A stretch of 64,000 nt of DNA from Paenibacillus senegalimassiliensis. GTDB lineage: Bacteria; Bacillota; Bacilli; Paenibacillales; Paenibacillaceae. Each line of letters opens with the position of its first letter. The stretch's first letter is position 1. Below, piece after piece: positions 43,236 through 52,896 of the stretch. The stretch is from assembly GCF_001486585.1 (NCBI RefSeq), contig NZ_LN909045.1:543368-607367 (forward strand). Direction: 5' to 3'. The notes under the pieces are model-generated. The model made no database searches, was not told the DNA's origin, and saw nothing but the letters and a program-made list of their open reading frames with translations. Position numbers and translations under genes: made by a program.

Positions 43236-44801
43236 ATGAAGATCTTGATCGTGGATGATGAAGCCAGGCACCGCCGGGGAATGTTCCATTTGTTACAGGC
43301 CATCCGGCCTGAGTATGAAGTGGTGATGGCGAAGAATGGAGCGGAGGCTTTGGATATGGTGCCCCTGTTGCAGCCGGATGTAGTATTGACGGATATTCGC
43401 ATGCCGCATATGGATGGGCTCACCTTTCTGGAGAAGCTGTCAGCGTTCGCCTTGCAGCCTAAGGTCATTTTCTTATCTGCTTATAATTTGTTTGAATACG
43501 CGCAAACGGCTCTGCGATATGGCGCTTATGATTATCTGCTAAAGCCGGTGGACACGGATAAGGTGGAAGAGGTTCTGTCAAGAATTGAACAACAACTGAT
43601 GGAGGATAAGGGCAAGACTGACTCGAAGGCAGAGGGGATTCTAGGGTCTTGGCTTAAGGGAATTGTGCCGTCAGAGTCGTTGCAAGGTCCCGAAATTGTT
43701 GAACTGCTAGGCCATTCGGGTTTTGCCGTGGTGACGGAGTTCTGTGCCGGTGATGGACGTTCAGCAGGGAAGTCGGGAGCAAGGTTATGCCATGAGCTAC
43801 GCGAGATTTGGTCTTGCGTGGGAGCAGCCCGAAGCTGGACGCTGGAGGAGGAATCGGATCGTGTCCTTGCCGTTACTCTCATTGCAGGCGGTATGAAGGA
43901 CCCTGGGATATGTTCAGACATTACCCAAGTCAGACAGGCGCTGGAACGTATGTGTTACGCTCCGGAGTATGCCGGGGGGCGATTAAGTCATGCTGCAGGA
44001 GTTAGATGTAAGCGTTTGCTGGAAGAGGGTCCACATTCCTTCCAAACTGCCATGGCAGCTTTGACATTAAATTTCCATGATAGCTGGAAAGGGGTCGTCT
44101 TCGCTTGGGAAGAGCCTGAAATGACAGGAGCCCGTCTAAATCTTGATCATGAGCAACTGTTTGCCGTCCTTTGTACACAAGAAGCAAAGGCAGCTTTGCA
44201 ATTGTGCCGTACGGCCTTTGAAGAGCTTGCGAATGGAGGATGGACAAATCCAGATACATTGAAGGACGGAGCTGCATTCACTCTAATGATGCTGAAAAGC
44301 CGTTGCGGAGAATTGCTGGATCGCAAAACGGCCCTGCGCCTTGCCGAGACTTCGGCGAAGGAGCTTCCCGCCTGCGAGACGATGTTTGCTCTTCTATCTG
44401 CACTGGAGGCAAGGTTACTGGAGGTCCGCCGAGAATTACAGGATAAGAAGAGGGGGAGGGGCGAATATGCGGCTGAGGCCACAATCAGGCTCATTCAAAG
44501 TCGTTTTATGGAGGAATTGACACTGGAAAATTTGGCGGAGCAATTTTATTTCAATCCCTCTTATTTCAGTACCTTGTTCAAAAACTATACGGGCCGGACC
44601 TTCTCGGAGATGCTTACGGAGACGCGTATCAACCGGGCCAAGGAACTGTTGTCCGATCCGGAATGCACACTCAAAATTTATGATATTGCCGAGCGTAGCG
44701 GGTACAGGGATACCAAATATTTTGGCCGTATCTTCAAGCGTTATGTGGGGGTGTCGCCGGAGGCCTACCGGCATAAATCGTTGGGGAATCTTGGCCGATG
44801 A
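43236..44801 (+). CDS. YesN-like response regulator (CheY receiver plus AraC DNA-binding)
   Basis: 521 residues from the ATG after GGGAGGG. Receiver domain 1-120 with acidic DDE pocket (LIVDDEARH), phosphoacceptor Asp in VVLTDIRMP, and Lys in LLKPVD; a long variable middle; C-terminal AraC/XylS HTH (about 425-521: IRLIQSRFMEELTLENLAEQFYFNPSYFSTLFK in part, and SGYRDTKYFGRIFKRYVGVSPEAYR). It activates sugar-transport genes when its kinase senses the oligosaccharide. Its stop overlaps the kinase start (ATGA). First gene of the arabino-oligosaccharide cluster. Confidence 0.92.
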   Translation: MKILIVDDEARHRRGMFHLLQAIRPEYEVVMAKNGAEALDMVPLLQPDVVLTDIRMPHMDGLTFLEKLSAFALQPKVIFLSAYNLFEYAQTALRYGAYDYLLKPVDTDKVEEVLSRIEQQLMEDKGKTDSKAEGILGSWLKGIVPSESLQGPEIVELLGHSGFAVVTEFCAGDGRSAGKSGARLCHELREIWSCVGAARSWTLEEESDRVLAVTLIAGGMKDPGICSDITQVRQALERMCYAPEYAGGRLSHAAGVRCKRLLEEGPHSFQTAMAALTLNFHDSWKGVVFAWEEPEMTGARLNLDHEQLFAVLCTQEAKAALQLCRTAFEELANGGWTNPDTLKDGAAFTLMMLKSRCGELLDRKTALRLAETSAKELPACETMFALLSALEARLLEVRRELQDKKRGRGEYAAEATIRLIQSRFMEELTLENLAEQFYFNPSYFSTLFKNYTGRTFSEMLTETRINRAKELLSDPECTLKIYDIAERSGYRDTKYFGRIFKRYVGVSPEAYRHKSLGNLGR

Positions 44802-46579
44802 AGCTGCGAACCCGGTTACTAACCAGTTACCTGATATTAATCTCGCTTCCCCTTGTTATTCTGGGTCTCTTGTTCTACAGAACGAGCTTGCAGGTTGTAA
44901 CCAAGCAGGCCCAGGAGAATGTGTATGAAATTGTGAAGAAGAATAATGAAGTCCTTGATGGAAAGCTGAAGCAAATAGAGAACGACAGTACCACCTTGTT
45001 CGCGGACAAGGAGCTGTTCGATATATTTAATAACCTGAATTCGGACAATCAGGGTGAATTATTGATGGCTGACCGTAAAATCTCTCAGGTGTTGGGCCGT
45101 CATTTTGCCCAGAATGAGGATTTGTACACCTACCAGATTTGGACGACTTACTATACCTTCGGTCCCCAGCGGAACATGCCGCAGGGCGATCCAACCCTCT
45201 CGGATGTTTATCGCAAAGCCAGGGAAGCCGGAGGGAAGATGGTGTGGTACCCGACCTATAACTTTATGGACATGTTCGATCAGCCCTGGCTATCGATTGC
45301 CGACAATTATGATTACCAGTACCTGTTCAGTGCGGCACGCCTGCTTAACTTCTCACATCTGGACATTAGCTCCATGAAGAATCTTGATCCCGGGGTGGAG
45401 CGACCGGTACTGGCGATTAGCCTGAAGGCTAACTTGTTCCGCTCACTCTTCGAGAGTAGCATACCGGAGGATTCGCGTTACATGGTGCTGAGTCCGGAGG
45501 GAGTGATTGTTGCAGGCTCGGAGGAGTATCAGATGACAGCACGTTTCACCGAGGACTGGGCAACTCAGCTATTTGGCAGGGGGAGCGGGACAGAGCGAAT
45601 GAGTCTGGACGGCCAAAATATGCTCATTTGCTTTGACCGTTCATCCATTACGGGCTGGTTGTCAATTGTTGTCATTCCGGAGTCGGCGCTGGTTAAGGAT
45701 ATCGTGCCGCCCATTCTGCTATCTACGCTAACGTTGGCTATCTTGCTAGGTATCGTTGCTGCCGGACTGGCATTCCTTGTCGTCGCACGAATTACGGTGC
45801 CAGTCAAGAAGTTGCTGGTAGCGATGCGCTTCGTGGGCGAAGGAGATTTCCATATGCAAATCGAGCCTGCGGGAAACGATGAATTCGGTATTTTGATCCG
45901 TAAATTCAATAATATGAACCAGCGCATTCAGAAGCTGGTGACCGAGAATTATGAAATCAAGCTGAAGGAGCAGCAGGCGGAAATTCAGGCGCTCAATCTA
46001 CAGATGAACCCGCATTTTCTCTATAATACGCTGAATGTCATGAATTGGGTGGCTATTGAGAACCGGCAGCGAGAGTTAAGCCGTATGCTTGTGTGCTTGT
46101 CCAGCATGCTGCAATATACTACCCGCAAGAACTGGGATGCCGTGGAGTTATCCGAGGAAATGGAATGGATGAAAAATTATTTCTATATAATGTCCGTCCG
46201 CTTTGAAGGGAAATTTCGCGTTGCTTATGATATTGCTCCTGAGTTGTATGGTTATAAGGTGCCTAAGCTATTGTTCCAGCCCTTTGTGGAGAATGCACTT
46301 CTTCATGGCTTTGAGGAGCTTGAGGAGGGTGGTTCAATTGCGATCATTGGTCGACTGGAGGAAGGAGTTCGAATCTTTCAGATTGTGGACAATGGTCGTG
46401 GCATAACGCCGGAGCTTCTGGAACATATCGAGCGAGGGGATATCACTTCTGTAGGCATTCAGACCATGTTGTCGCGAATCAGATTGCGTTACGGGGCTCC
46501 TTATGGGGTGTTCATCACTTCAATACCGGGGGAAGGGACAAGAGTCACGATACGTCTACCTGCAAACAACGAAGAATAG
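44798..46579 (+). CDS. YesM-like sensor histidine kinase
   Basis: 593 residues: helix 1 (about 8-30), a large extracytoplasmic sensor (30-300, Cache-like), helix 2 (about 300-335), HAMP, a short coiled coil, His_kinase domain with phosphoacceptor His in NPHFLYNTLN, and an HATPase_c domain with VPKLLFQPFVENALLHGF (N box) and IVDNGRGI (G1). Senses an extracellular sugar ligand, phosphorylates the response regulator encoded upstream. Confidence 0.92.
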   Translation: MKLRTRLLTSYLILISLPLVILGLLFYRTSLQVVTKQAQENVYEIVKKNNEVLDGKLKQIENDSTTLFADKELFDIFNNLNSDNQGELLMADRKISQVLGRHFAQNEDLYTYQIWTTYYTFGPQRNMPQGDPTLSDVYRKAREAGGKMVWYPTYNFMDMFDQPWLSIADNYDYQYLFSAARLLNFSHLDISSMKNLDPGVERPVLAISLKANLFRSLFESSIPEDSRYMVLSPEGVIVAGSEEYQMTARFTEDWATQLFGRGSGTERMSLDGQNMLICFDRSSITGWLSIVVIPESALVKDIVPPILLSTLTLAILLGIVAAGLAFLVVARITVPVKKLLVAMRFVGEGDFHMQIEPAGNDEFGILIRKFNNMNQRIQKLVTENYEIKLKEQQAEIQALNLQMNPHFLYNTLNVMNWVAIENRQRELSRMLVCLSSMLQYTTRKNWDAVELSEEMEWMKNYFYIMSVRFEGKFRVAYDIAPELYGYKVPKLLFQPFVENALLHGFEELEEGGSIAIIGRLEEGVRIFQIVDNGRGITPELLEHIERGDITSVGIQTMLSRIRLRYGAPYGVFITSIPGEGTRVTIRLPANNEE

Positions 46580-46606
46580 TCCACCAAATCAAATCATTGA
46601 TGGATT

Positions 46607-46621
46607 TTGGAAGCGCATTCT
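46607..46621 (+). promoter_or_regulatory. CcpA cre site
   Basis: TTGGAAGCGCATTCT matches WTGNAARCGNWWWCA at 14 of 15 positions. It touches the predicted -35 of the promoter at 46621-46649, so catabolite repression of the transport genes by CcpA is expected. Confidence 0.65.
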
Positions 46622-46649
46622 TGTTGTTATAGTAAAGGCATCATAGACT
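46621..46649 (+). promoter_or_regulatory. Candidate promoter of the sugar ABC operon
   Basis: TTGTTG (46621-46626), 17-bp spacer, TAGACT (46644-46649). Weak hexamers fit an activated promoter dependent on the YesN-like regulator. Confidence 0.45.
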
Positions 46650-46697
46650 GCAGCTATGAGTTATCTATTCAAGCGCGAACGAGAGGGGTTATGCCGA

Positions 46698-48107
46698 GTG
46701 AGACTGACGAGAAGAATGATATCGGTTCTGTTAATGATGTTATTGTTGACGACTACCGTACTGTCCGCCTGCTCCAATGGGGGAGGAAGCGCAAATACAG
46801 GCACAGGTGATTCCCCGTCCACAGATGGCGGCTCCAAGGAGACCATTACACTAAGGCTGACACTTTGGGGTACTCCAGGTGAAATAGATACTTATCAGAA
46901 AGTCATTGACCGCTTCGAATCTTCGCATCCGAATGTCAAAGTCAAATTGGAGAGTATTCCAACCGACTATGATACCAAGTTGACAACGATGGTGGCCGGG
47001 AATGAGGAACCGGATGTAGCCATGGTTGAATCAGCAACGATTGCCTTCCCTCTTGCCGAGGAGGGTAAATTTCTGAACCTGGAGCCTTTGTTGGAATCAG
47101 ATGCTAACTTCGGTGCAGAGGACCTTGTTCCAAACATTTCTTATTATGCAGAGCCAGGCAACATGGTTGGTATTGGTCCTGGTCCTGAGACTTTTCTGCT
47201 CTATTATAATGTGGACCTCTTCAAGGAAGCGGGGGTAGAACCGCCATCGTCAAAGGCCATGGAGACCTGGACCTGGGATGAATTTGTAGAGGCCGCCAAG
47301 CTGCTCACCTTGGATGAGAATGGCAATAATGCGACCCAAAGCGAATTTAACCCGAAGAAAATCAAGCAATTTGGGGTTAGTGGGGCGAATGGCTGGTGGG
47401 GAACCTGGTCCAACTTTATATTCAGCAATGGCGGCGATTTTGTATCCGAGGATGGTCAGACCTTTGGCTTGAATCAACCGGAAGCCGTTGAAGCTCTCCA
47501 AAAGGTAGCGGATTTGATTAATGTACACCATGTGGCGCCTTCGCCGGTGCAAGCCAAAAATGTACCTAGCACCAACGTAGCTTTGCAGACGAAGAAGGTG
47601 GCAATGGTCATCGATGGTCAGTGGGCTAACTTTGACCTTAGCAAGACGGGAGTAAATTACGATGTCGCTCCGTTGCCAGTGATGAAAGCTCCGATCACGA
47701 CGGTGGTGTGTGGTATCTTCGCCATTTTCAAATCAACGAAGCACCCCGAGGAATCATGGGAGCTTGTGAAGGCATTGACCGATCCGGAGGGTTCGTTAGA
47801 ACTGAACCATCAAGGCCTGTGGATGCCAGCTCTGAAGGATTGGTATCAGCAGCCGGAACTGATTGATAAATGGACGGCTGATTCCAAGGCACGTACACCG
47901 GGCTATAAGGATGCAGCGATTGATATGATGTTGAATTACAGCCGTCAATCACCAACCGGCTATATCAAGAATTTCAACAAAATTATGGACGTAGTAACTC
48001 CTGCCCTGGATAAATTATGGCTTGGCGAGCAAACCGCTCAGCAAGCGATGGACTCCATCGCTGACAAAGCGCAAGCACAAGTGCAGGGACGCCGGGATAT
48101 TCAATAA
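46698..48107 (+). CDS. Carbohydrate ABC transporter substrate-binding lipoprotein
   Basis: 469 residues, GTG start nine bases after GAGAGGGG (ATG six codons on is an alternative). Signal peptide with lipobox LSAC, Gly/Ser linker, then a class I sugar-binding fold (ITLRLTLWGTPGEIDTYQKVIDRF, DVAMVESATIAFPLAEEGKF). Together with two permeases it imports oligosaccharides; the ATPase is not in the cluster and is probably the shared MsmX-type protein elsewhere. Followed by a hairpin (48123-48191). Confidence 0.93.
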   Translation: MRLTRRMISVLLMMLLLTTTVLSACSNGGGSANTGTGDSPSTDGGSKETITLRLTLWGTPGEIDTYQKVIDRFESSHPNVKVKLESIPTDYDTKLTTMVAGNEEPDVAMVESATIAFPLAEEGKFLNLEPLLESDANFGAEDLVPNISYYAEPGNMVGIGPGPETFLLYYNVDLFKEAGVEPPSSKAMETWTWDEFVEAAKLLTLDENGNNATQSEFNPKKIKQFGVSGANGWWGTWSNFIFSNGGDFVSEDGQTFGLNQPEAVEALQKVADLINVHHVAPSPVQAKNVPSTNVALQTKKVAMVIDGQWANFDLSKTGVNYDVAPLPVMKAPITTVVCGIFAIFKSTKHPEESWELVKALTDPEGSLELNHQGLWMPALKDWYQQPELIDKWTADSKARTPGYKDAAIDMMLNYSRQSPTGYIKNFNKIMDVVTPALDKLWLGEQTAQQAMDSIADKAQAQVQGRRDIQ

Positions 48108-48122
48108 CCTTTTAATTTCAGC

Positions 48123-48191
48123 GAACGGCCGATTGCTCCGGGTGGTGATAGTAGTTATACACCGCGTCCTGGCTTAAGCGAGCGGCCGTTC
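48123..48191 (+). promoter_or_regulatory. Long-range hairpin between binding-protein and permease genes
   Basis: GAACGGCCG (48123-48131) pairs perfectly with CGGCCGTTC (48183-48191), loop 51 nt, immediately downstream of the binding-protein stop. Such stems often stabilise the upstream mRNA or partly stop transcription so that more binding protein than permease is made. No T-run follows. Confidence 0.5.
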
Positions 48192-48210
48192 CATTCATAA
48201 GGAGGCCACC

Positions 48211-49155
48211 ATGGCTACTGAAATTCGCATGCAAACGGCTCCGGCGCAAGGCCAGCTTGTTCGCACGAAAGAGCGGAAGGCTCTATTCTGGGGATTACTG
48301 TTCACACTACCAGCCACGCTGGGGTTTCTTATCTTTACGGCGGGGCCGATGATTGTCAGCCTCTTTCTGAGCTTGACTGATTACAGTGTGTTTAAAGAAG
48401 CTACTGGATGGGTTGGATTTGAGCACTACGCTCGGCTGATGTCAGGTCAGGATGAGCTGTTTGTGAAATCTTTGCAGGTCACGTTTTATTTCGTAGTTCT
48501 CAAGGTACCGGCGACCATTCTGGTATCCCTTGCTATTGCCTTGCTGCTGAACATGAATGTCAAAGGGAGGGCCATGTTCAGGACTATCGTATATCTGCCG
48601 AGCATTGTACCGGCGGTAGCTACGGCGATGATTTGGATGTGGTTGCTGAATCCGGATTTAGGCCTGATTAACCAGCTATTGAGCAGTTTGAATTTGCCGA
48701 CCAGTTCCTGGTTGTATGCCGAGAACACGGTCATTCCATCCGTCGTTTTGACAACGATGTGGGGGATTGGCGGGACAGTTGTTATCTTCCTGGCTGGCTT
48801 GAGCGGTATTCCCCAACAATATTATGAAGCCATCGATGTTGATGGAGGTGGTTGGTGGCACAAGCTGCGCCATATTACGATTCCGCTGGTAAGTCCAACG
48901 ATTTTCTTTAATACAGTGATGGCCATTATCGGTGCGTTCCAAGTGTTCAACGAAGCTTATATTCTTACGGGAGGCGGCCCCAATAACGCCAGCTTGTTCT
49001 ATATTTTCTATCTGTGGCGTACGGCGTTCCGAGATACGGAAATGGGTTATGCTTCGGCACTGGCCTGGATTATGTTCGCCATCATCTCGATATTCACCCT
49101 GTTCGTATTCCGTACGGCCAAATCCTGGGTGCATTATGAAGGGGAGGGACGTTGA
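48211..49155 (+). CDS. Sugar ABC transporter permease (first)
   Basis: 314 residues with six helices. EAA loop for ATPase contact: QYYEAIDVDGGGWWHKLRHITIPLVSP (written in part), near residue 215. RBS AAGGAGG. N-terminal 30 residues are polar and precede helix 1. Partner of the permease at 49152 and the binding lipoprotein; imports an oligosaccharide for the two downstream glycosidases. Confidence 0.94.
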   Translation: MATEIRMQTAPAQGQLVRTKERKALFWGLLFTLPATLGFLIFTAGPMIVSLFLSLTDYSVFKEATGWVGFEHYARLMSGQDELFVKSLQVTFYFVVLKVPATILVSLAIALLLNMNVKGRAMFRTIVYLPSIVPAVATAMIWMWLLNPDLGLINQLLSSLNLPTSSWLYAENTVIPSVVLTTMWGIGGTVVIFLAGLSGIPQQYYEAIDVDGGGWWHKLRHITIPLVSPTIFFNTVMAIIGAFQVFNEAYILTGGGPNNASLFYIFYLWRTAFRDTEMGYASALAWIMFAIISIFTLFVFRTAKSWVHYEGEGR

Positions 49156-49985
49156 TGAGACCTGCCGTACTCAAGCAAACCTTGGCTTATATTGCGCTAA
49201 TTGCTATTTCTGTCATGTTCCTCATTCCTTTTATCTGGATGGTGCGGAGCTCGTTAATGAATTTGGGGCAAATCTTCGTTATGCCGCCGGTATGGATTCC
49301 AAGTCCGGTGCAATGGGATAACTTTACGCGGGCACTAACGATCTTGCCGTTTGACCGTTTTTTTCTTAACACGTTAATCATTGTGTTCTTCTCCGTACTG
49401 GGTACGGTAATTAGCAGTTCAGTAGCAGCGTTTGGTTTCTCCCGAATCTCGTGGAAAGGGCGTAATACGGTATTTGCTATATTGCTGTCAGCCATGATGC
49501 TTCCTGGTGCTGTTACCTTGATTCCAACCTTTTTGGGCTGGCGCTCACTTGGTTTTTACGATACCTACATGCCGCTCATATTACCTGCATTCTTCGGCGG
49601 GGGGATATTCAATATTTTCTTACTACGACAGTTTTACATGACCATTCCGCGCGACTTTGATGAAGCGGCTGTCGTGGATGGGGCAGGGTATTTCCAGATA
49701 TACAGCAGAATTATTCTGCCGCTCAGCCGTTCCGCGGTTATCGTTGTGTCCTTGTTCACCTTCCTGAATGCCTGGAATGACTTCTTCGGTCCGCTGATTT
49801 ACTTGAAGTCGAGCGAGAAGTTTACGCTGGCCCTTGGCTTGCAGATGTTCCAGGGAGCCTACACCTCCCAATGGGATTTGCTGATGGCGGCTTCCGCTGC
49901 GGTAGTCCTGCCTTGTGTGGTTGTGTTTTTAATTGGACAAAAATATTTTCTGGAAGGGATTACGTTAACCGGATTAAAAGGTTAA
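49152..49985 (+). CDS. Sugar ABC transporter permease (second)
   Basis: 277 residues, MalG-type: six helices and the EAA loop DFDEAAVVDGAGYFQIYSRIILPLSRS in part. Start overlaps the stop of the first permease (GTTGATGATGA region; two adjacent ATGs possible). Completes the heterodimeric channel. 30 bp ahead of GH127. Confidence 0.94.
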   Translation: MMRPAVLKQTLAYIALIAISVMFLIPFIWMVRSSLMNLGQIFVMPPVWIPSPVQWDNFTRALTILPFDRFFLNTLIIVFFSVLGTVISSSVAAFGFSRISWKGRNTVFAILLSAMMLPGAVTLIPTFLGWRSLGFYDTYMPLILPAFFGGGIFNIFLLRQFYMTIPRDFDEAAVVDGAGYFQIYSRIILPLSRSAVIVVSLFTFLNAWNDFFGPLIYLKSSEKFTLALGLQMFQGAYTSQWDLLMAASAAVVLPCVVVFLIGQKYFLEGITLTGLKG

Positions 49986-50015
49986 TGTTGAACATAGAGG
50001 GAGGGACAAATCCAA

Positions 50016-51860
50016 ATGAATTTAATTAACTCAAACACCCAGCGTTGGAGGGGCGTTCCGTTTAACCGTGTTCGGTTAACGGACGGATTCTGGGAGCCCC
50101 GTCTGAAGACACTGAATCGCGTTACACTTCCTACTTGCCTGGCCCAATGTGAGTCAACAGGGCGTATTGCCAATTTTGCCAAAGCCGGTGGTCTGGAGAG
50201 CGGTGAGCATCTGGGAATGTACTACGACGATTCGGATGTGTTCAAGGTACTCGAAGGGGTCGCCTATTCGTTAATGTCGGTGCGCGATGAGCGACTGGAG
50301 GCGGAGATGGATCGCATTATCGATCTGATCGCAGCCGCGCAGGAAGAGGATGGTTATCTTACTACCTACTATACGCTAGGCGCTCGGGACCAGAAATGGA
50401 CCGATATGGAGAAGCATGAGATGTATAATGGAGGCCATCTGCTGGAAGCGGCTGTTGCATATTACGAAGCAACGGGGAAGCGGAAGCTTCTGGACGTGGC
50501 CTGTCGTCTGGCTGATCATTATGACAAATTGTTTGGTCCTGGCAAACGCCACTGGGTGGAGGGCCATCAAGAGATTGAACTGGCTCTCGTTAAGCTCTAC
50601 CGAACGACCGGAGTGGAGCGTTATCTGAAGCTGGCGGAATGGCTCTTGGAGGAACGAGGCCACGGACATGGTGTAGGAGAGATTTGGAACAAGGAGGAAT
50701 GGGGTCCGGCGTATTGCCAGGATGATGTGCCCGTTCGGGAAATCAAGCGAGTGACCGGTCATGCAGTCAGAGCCATGTATCTATATACAGCGATGGCTGA
50801 TGTGATGAGTGCTGCGGACGATTCTTCCTATGGAGATGCGTTGCAGCAGGTTTGGGCGCATACGGTAGAGCGCAACATGTATGTGACGGGCGGGATTGGA
50901 CCATCGCGGCATAATGAAGGCTTTACAGAGGATTATGATCTTCCGAATGAAAGCGCTTATTGCGAGACCTGTGCGGCCATTGCCCTGGTATTCTGGAATC
51001 ACCGAATGAATTTGCTGTATGGGGATGCCAAATATGCTGATGTTATGGAGCGGGCTATATATAATGGCGTGCTGTCCGGAATTTCGATGTCAGGGGACCA
51101 TTTCTTCTATGTCAATCCGTTAGCTTCCTCTGGCGATCATCATCGGGTCGAGTGGTTCCATACCTCTTGCTGTCCTACAAATTTGGCGCGCTTCCTTCCT
51201 TCAATCAGCGGGTACGCGTATGCAGTGACGGATCGAGGCATTGCCTGTAACCAATTCATGGCCGGTCAGGCTGAGGCAGAGCTTCCAAGCGGGAATGCGA
51301 TTAGACTGGAAATGCAAACGGGCTATCCTTGGGACGGCGGTGTTCATTTATTTGTCCATCCAAATCAGGAGGAGCGCTTCTCGATGTTGCTGCGAATTCC
51401 GGGATGGTGCCGGAGCTATCGCGTATCGGTGAACGGTGTGCCTGTACCCGCAGAGGACATTACTGTTCAAAAGGGCTACATCGTTCTGGAACGGTTATGG
51501 CGTGCGGGAGATTCCGTGGATTATCAGATGGAAATGTCCGTCCGGGTAATCCGTTCACGGCCGGAGGTGGAAGCGAATGTAGGAAGGATTGCTTTCCAGC
51601 GAGGCCCTATCGTATATTGTCTGGAGCAAACAGATAACCCTGGCTTGGTTTATGATCAATTTGAGGTTTCCCCTGAGCTGTCATTCGCCCTGGAAGCAAG
51701 GGAGGATGATATACTGGGAGGAGTGACCGTCATTCATGGTGTGGACCCGGCGGGTCAGCGGTATACCTTGATTCCCTATTATGCCTGGGACAACCGAAGC
51801 CCGGGATTTATGCAGGTGTGGTCGAAGGAAGCCGTATCCGCTGCAATCTATAGCGGTTGA
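50016..51860 (+). CDS. GH127 beta-L-arabinofuranosidase
   Basis: 614 residues. DUF1680/GH127: RVRLTDGFWEPRLKTLNR at the start, a long (alpha/alpha)6 barrel with DSDVFKVLEGVAYSL, and the catalytic zinc site formed by a Glu and three Cys: ESAYCETCAA then HTSCCPTNLARFLPSISGY. C-terminal beta domain. Cytoplasmic (no signal peptide), it releases L-arabinose from beta-linked arabinofuranosides. Matches the importer upstream, so imported arabino-oligosaccharides are its substrate. Confidence 0.92.
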   Translation: MNLINSNTQRWRGVPFNRVRLTDGFWEPRLKTLNRVTLPTCLAQCESTGRIANFAKAGGLESGEHLGMYYDDSDVFKVLEGVAYSLMSVRDERLEAEMDRIIDLIAAAQEEDGYLTTYYTLGARDQKWTDMEKHEMYNGGHLLEAAVAYYEATGKRKLLDVACRLADHYDKLFGPGKRHWVEGHQEIELALVKLYRTTGVERYLKLAEWLLEERGHGHGVGEIWNKEEWGPAYCQDDVPVREIKRVTGHAVRAMYLYTAMADVMSAADDSSYGDALQQVWAHTVERNMYVTGGIGPSRHNEGFTEDYDLPNESAYCETCAAIALVFWNHRMNLLYGDAKYADVMERAIYNGVLSGISMSGDHFFYVNPLASSGDHHRVEWFHTSCCPTNLARFLPSISGYAYAVTDRGIACNQFMAGQAEAELPSGNAIRLEMQTGYPWDGGVHLFVHPNQEERFSMLLRIPGWCRSYRVSVNGVPVPAEDITVQKGYIVLERLWRAGDSVDYQMEMSVRVIRSRPEVEANVGRIAFQRGPIVYCLEQTDNPGLVYDQFEVSPELSFALEAREDDILGGVTVIHGVDPAGQRYTLIPYYAWDNRSPGFMQVWSKEAVSAAIYSG

Positions 51861-51876
51861 GAAAGGAAGTGCAGCC

Positions 51877-52800
51877 ATGACTAGAAAATCGGGCAACCCA
51901 TTGTTTACGGGCTGGTATGCTGATCCCGAGGCCAGAATATTTGACGGCCGATACTGGATTTACCCTACGTATTCCGATGTTTATGAGAAACAGATTTTCT
52001 TCGATGCTTTCCATTCTGATGATTTAATTGAGTGGACCAAGGTGGAGCAAATTCTGGATTTGTCCGGTGTCTCCTGGGCCAATAAAGCTGTTTGGGCTCC
52101 TTCCCCGATCGAGAAGGACGGCAAGTATTATCTATACTTCGCAGCTAATGATATTCAGAGCAATGAGGAACTTGGGGGCATCGGGGTGGCGGTGGCGGAA
52201 CGGCCAGAAGGACCATTTATCGATCCGTTGGGACATCCACTCGTTGATCAATTTGTCTTCGGTGCGCAGCCTATCGACCCGCATATATTTATCGATGATG
52301 ATGGTACACCTTACTTATATTACGGCGGTTGGGGACATTGTAATGTGGTGAAGCTGAAGCCGGATATGATCAGTCTTGATTCTTTCGAGGACGGGACGAT
52401 TTATAAGGAGATTACTCCTTCCGGCTACGTGGAAGGTCCGTGCATGCTGAAGCGAGACGGTAAATACTATTTTATGTGGTCAGAGGGCGGCTGGGGCGGG
52501 CCTCACTACTCAGTAGCTTATGCTATTTCAGAGAGTCCGCTGGGACCGTTCGAACGCGTGGAGAAAATTTTATTCGAAGATCCGGCTGTCGCTACTGGCG
52601 CGGGACATCATGGCTTCCTGCATATTCCCGGCACCGACGAGTGGTATATCGTCTACCATCGGCGGCCACTGGAGGAGACGGCGGCCAATCATCGTGTCGT
52701 GTGCATCGACAGGATGGAATTCAGGGAAGATGGAACGATTCGTCCGGTCCAGCTTACCTTCGAAGGTGTTCAGGCCCGCAGCTTGCCTGATAAATCCTAA
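51877..52800 (+). CDS. GH43 family glycosidase (arabinofuranosidase-type)
   Basis: 307 residues from ATG after AGGAAGTG; no signal peptide. Five-bladed propeller with the family catalytic trio: Asp in GWYADPEA, Asp in QPIDPHIFID, Glu in YVEGPCML. GH43 enzymes here typically remove alpha-L-arabinofuranosyl or beta-xylosyl units. With GH127 it probably finishes hydrolysis of imported arabino-oligosaccharides. Last gene of the cluster, closed by a terminator. Confidence 0.92.
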   Translation: MTRKSGNPLFTGWYADPEARIFDGRYWIYPTYSDVYEKQIFFDAFHSDDLIEWTKVEQILDLSGVSWANKAVWAPSPIEKDGKYYLYFAANDIQSNEELGGIGVAVAERPEGPFIDPLGHPLVDQFVFGAQPIDPHIFIDDDGTPYLYYGGWGHCNVVKLKPDMISLDSFEDGTIYKEITPSGYVEGPCMLKRDGKYYFMWSEGGWGGPHYSVAYAISESPLGPFERVEKILFEDPAVATGAGHHGFLHIPGTDEWYIVYHRRPLEETAANHRVVCIDRMEFREDGTIRPVQLTFEGVQARSLPDKS

Positions 52801-52807
52801 AGAAAAT

Positions 52808-52863
52808 AAACACCCCTGCTGGCAAAACATGGCTTCCGGCCAAGGTTTGCAGCGGGGGTGTTG
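52808..52863. terminator. Terminator of the arabinan cluster / mntH side
   Basis: AAACACCCCTGCTG / CAGCGGGGGTGTTG-type stem around a 28-nt loop, then TGTGTTTGTT. Its A-rich left side suits the convergent mntH gene as well. Confidence 0.7.
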
Positions 52864-52896
52864 TGTTTGTTAATAGTGAGCTTAGAGCATGCACGC

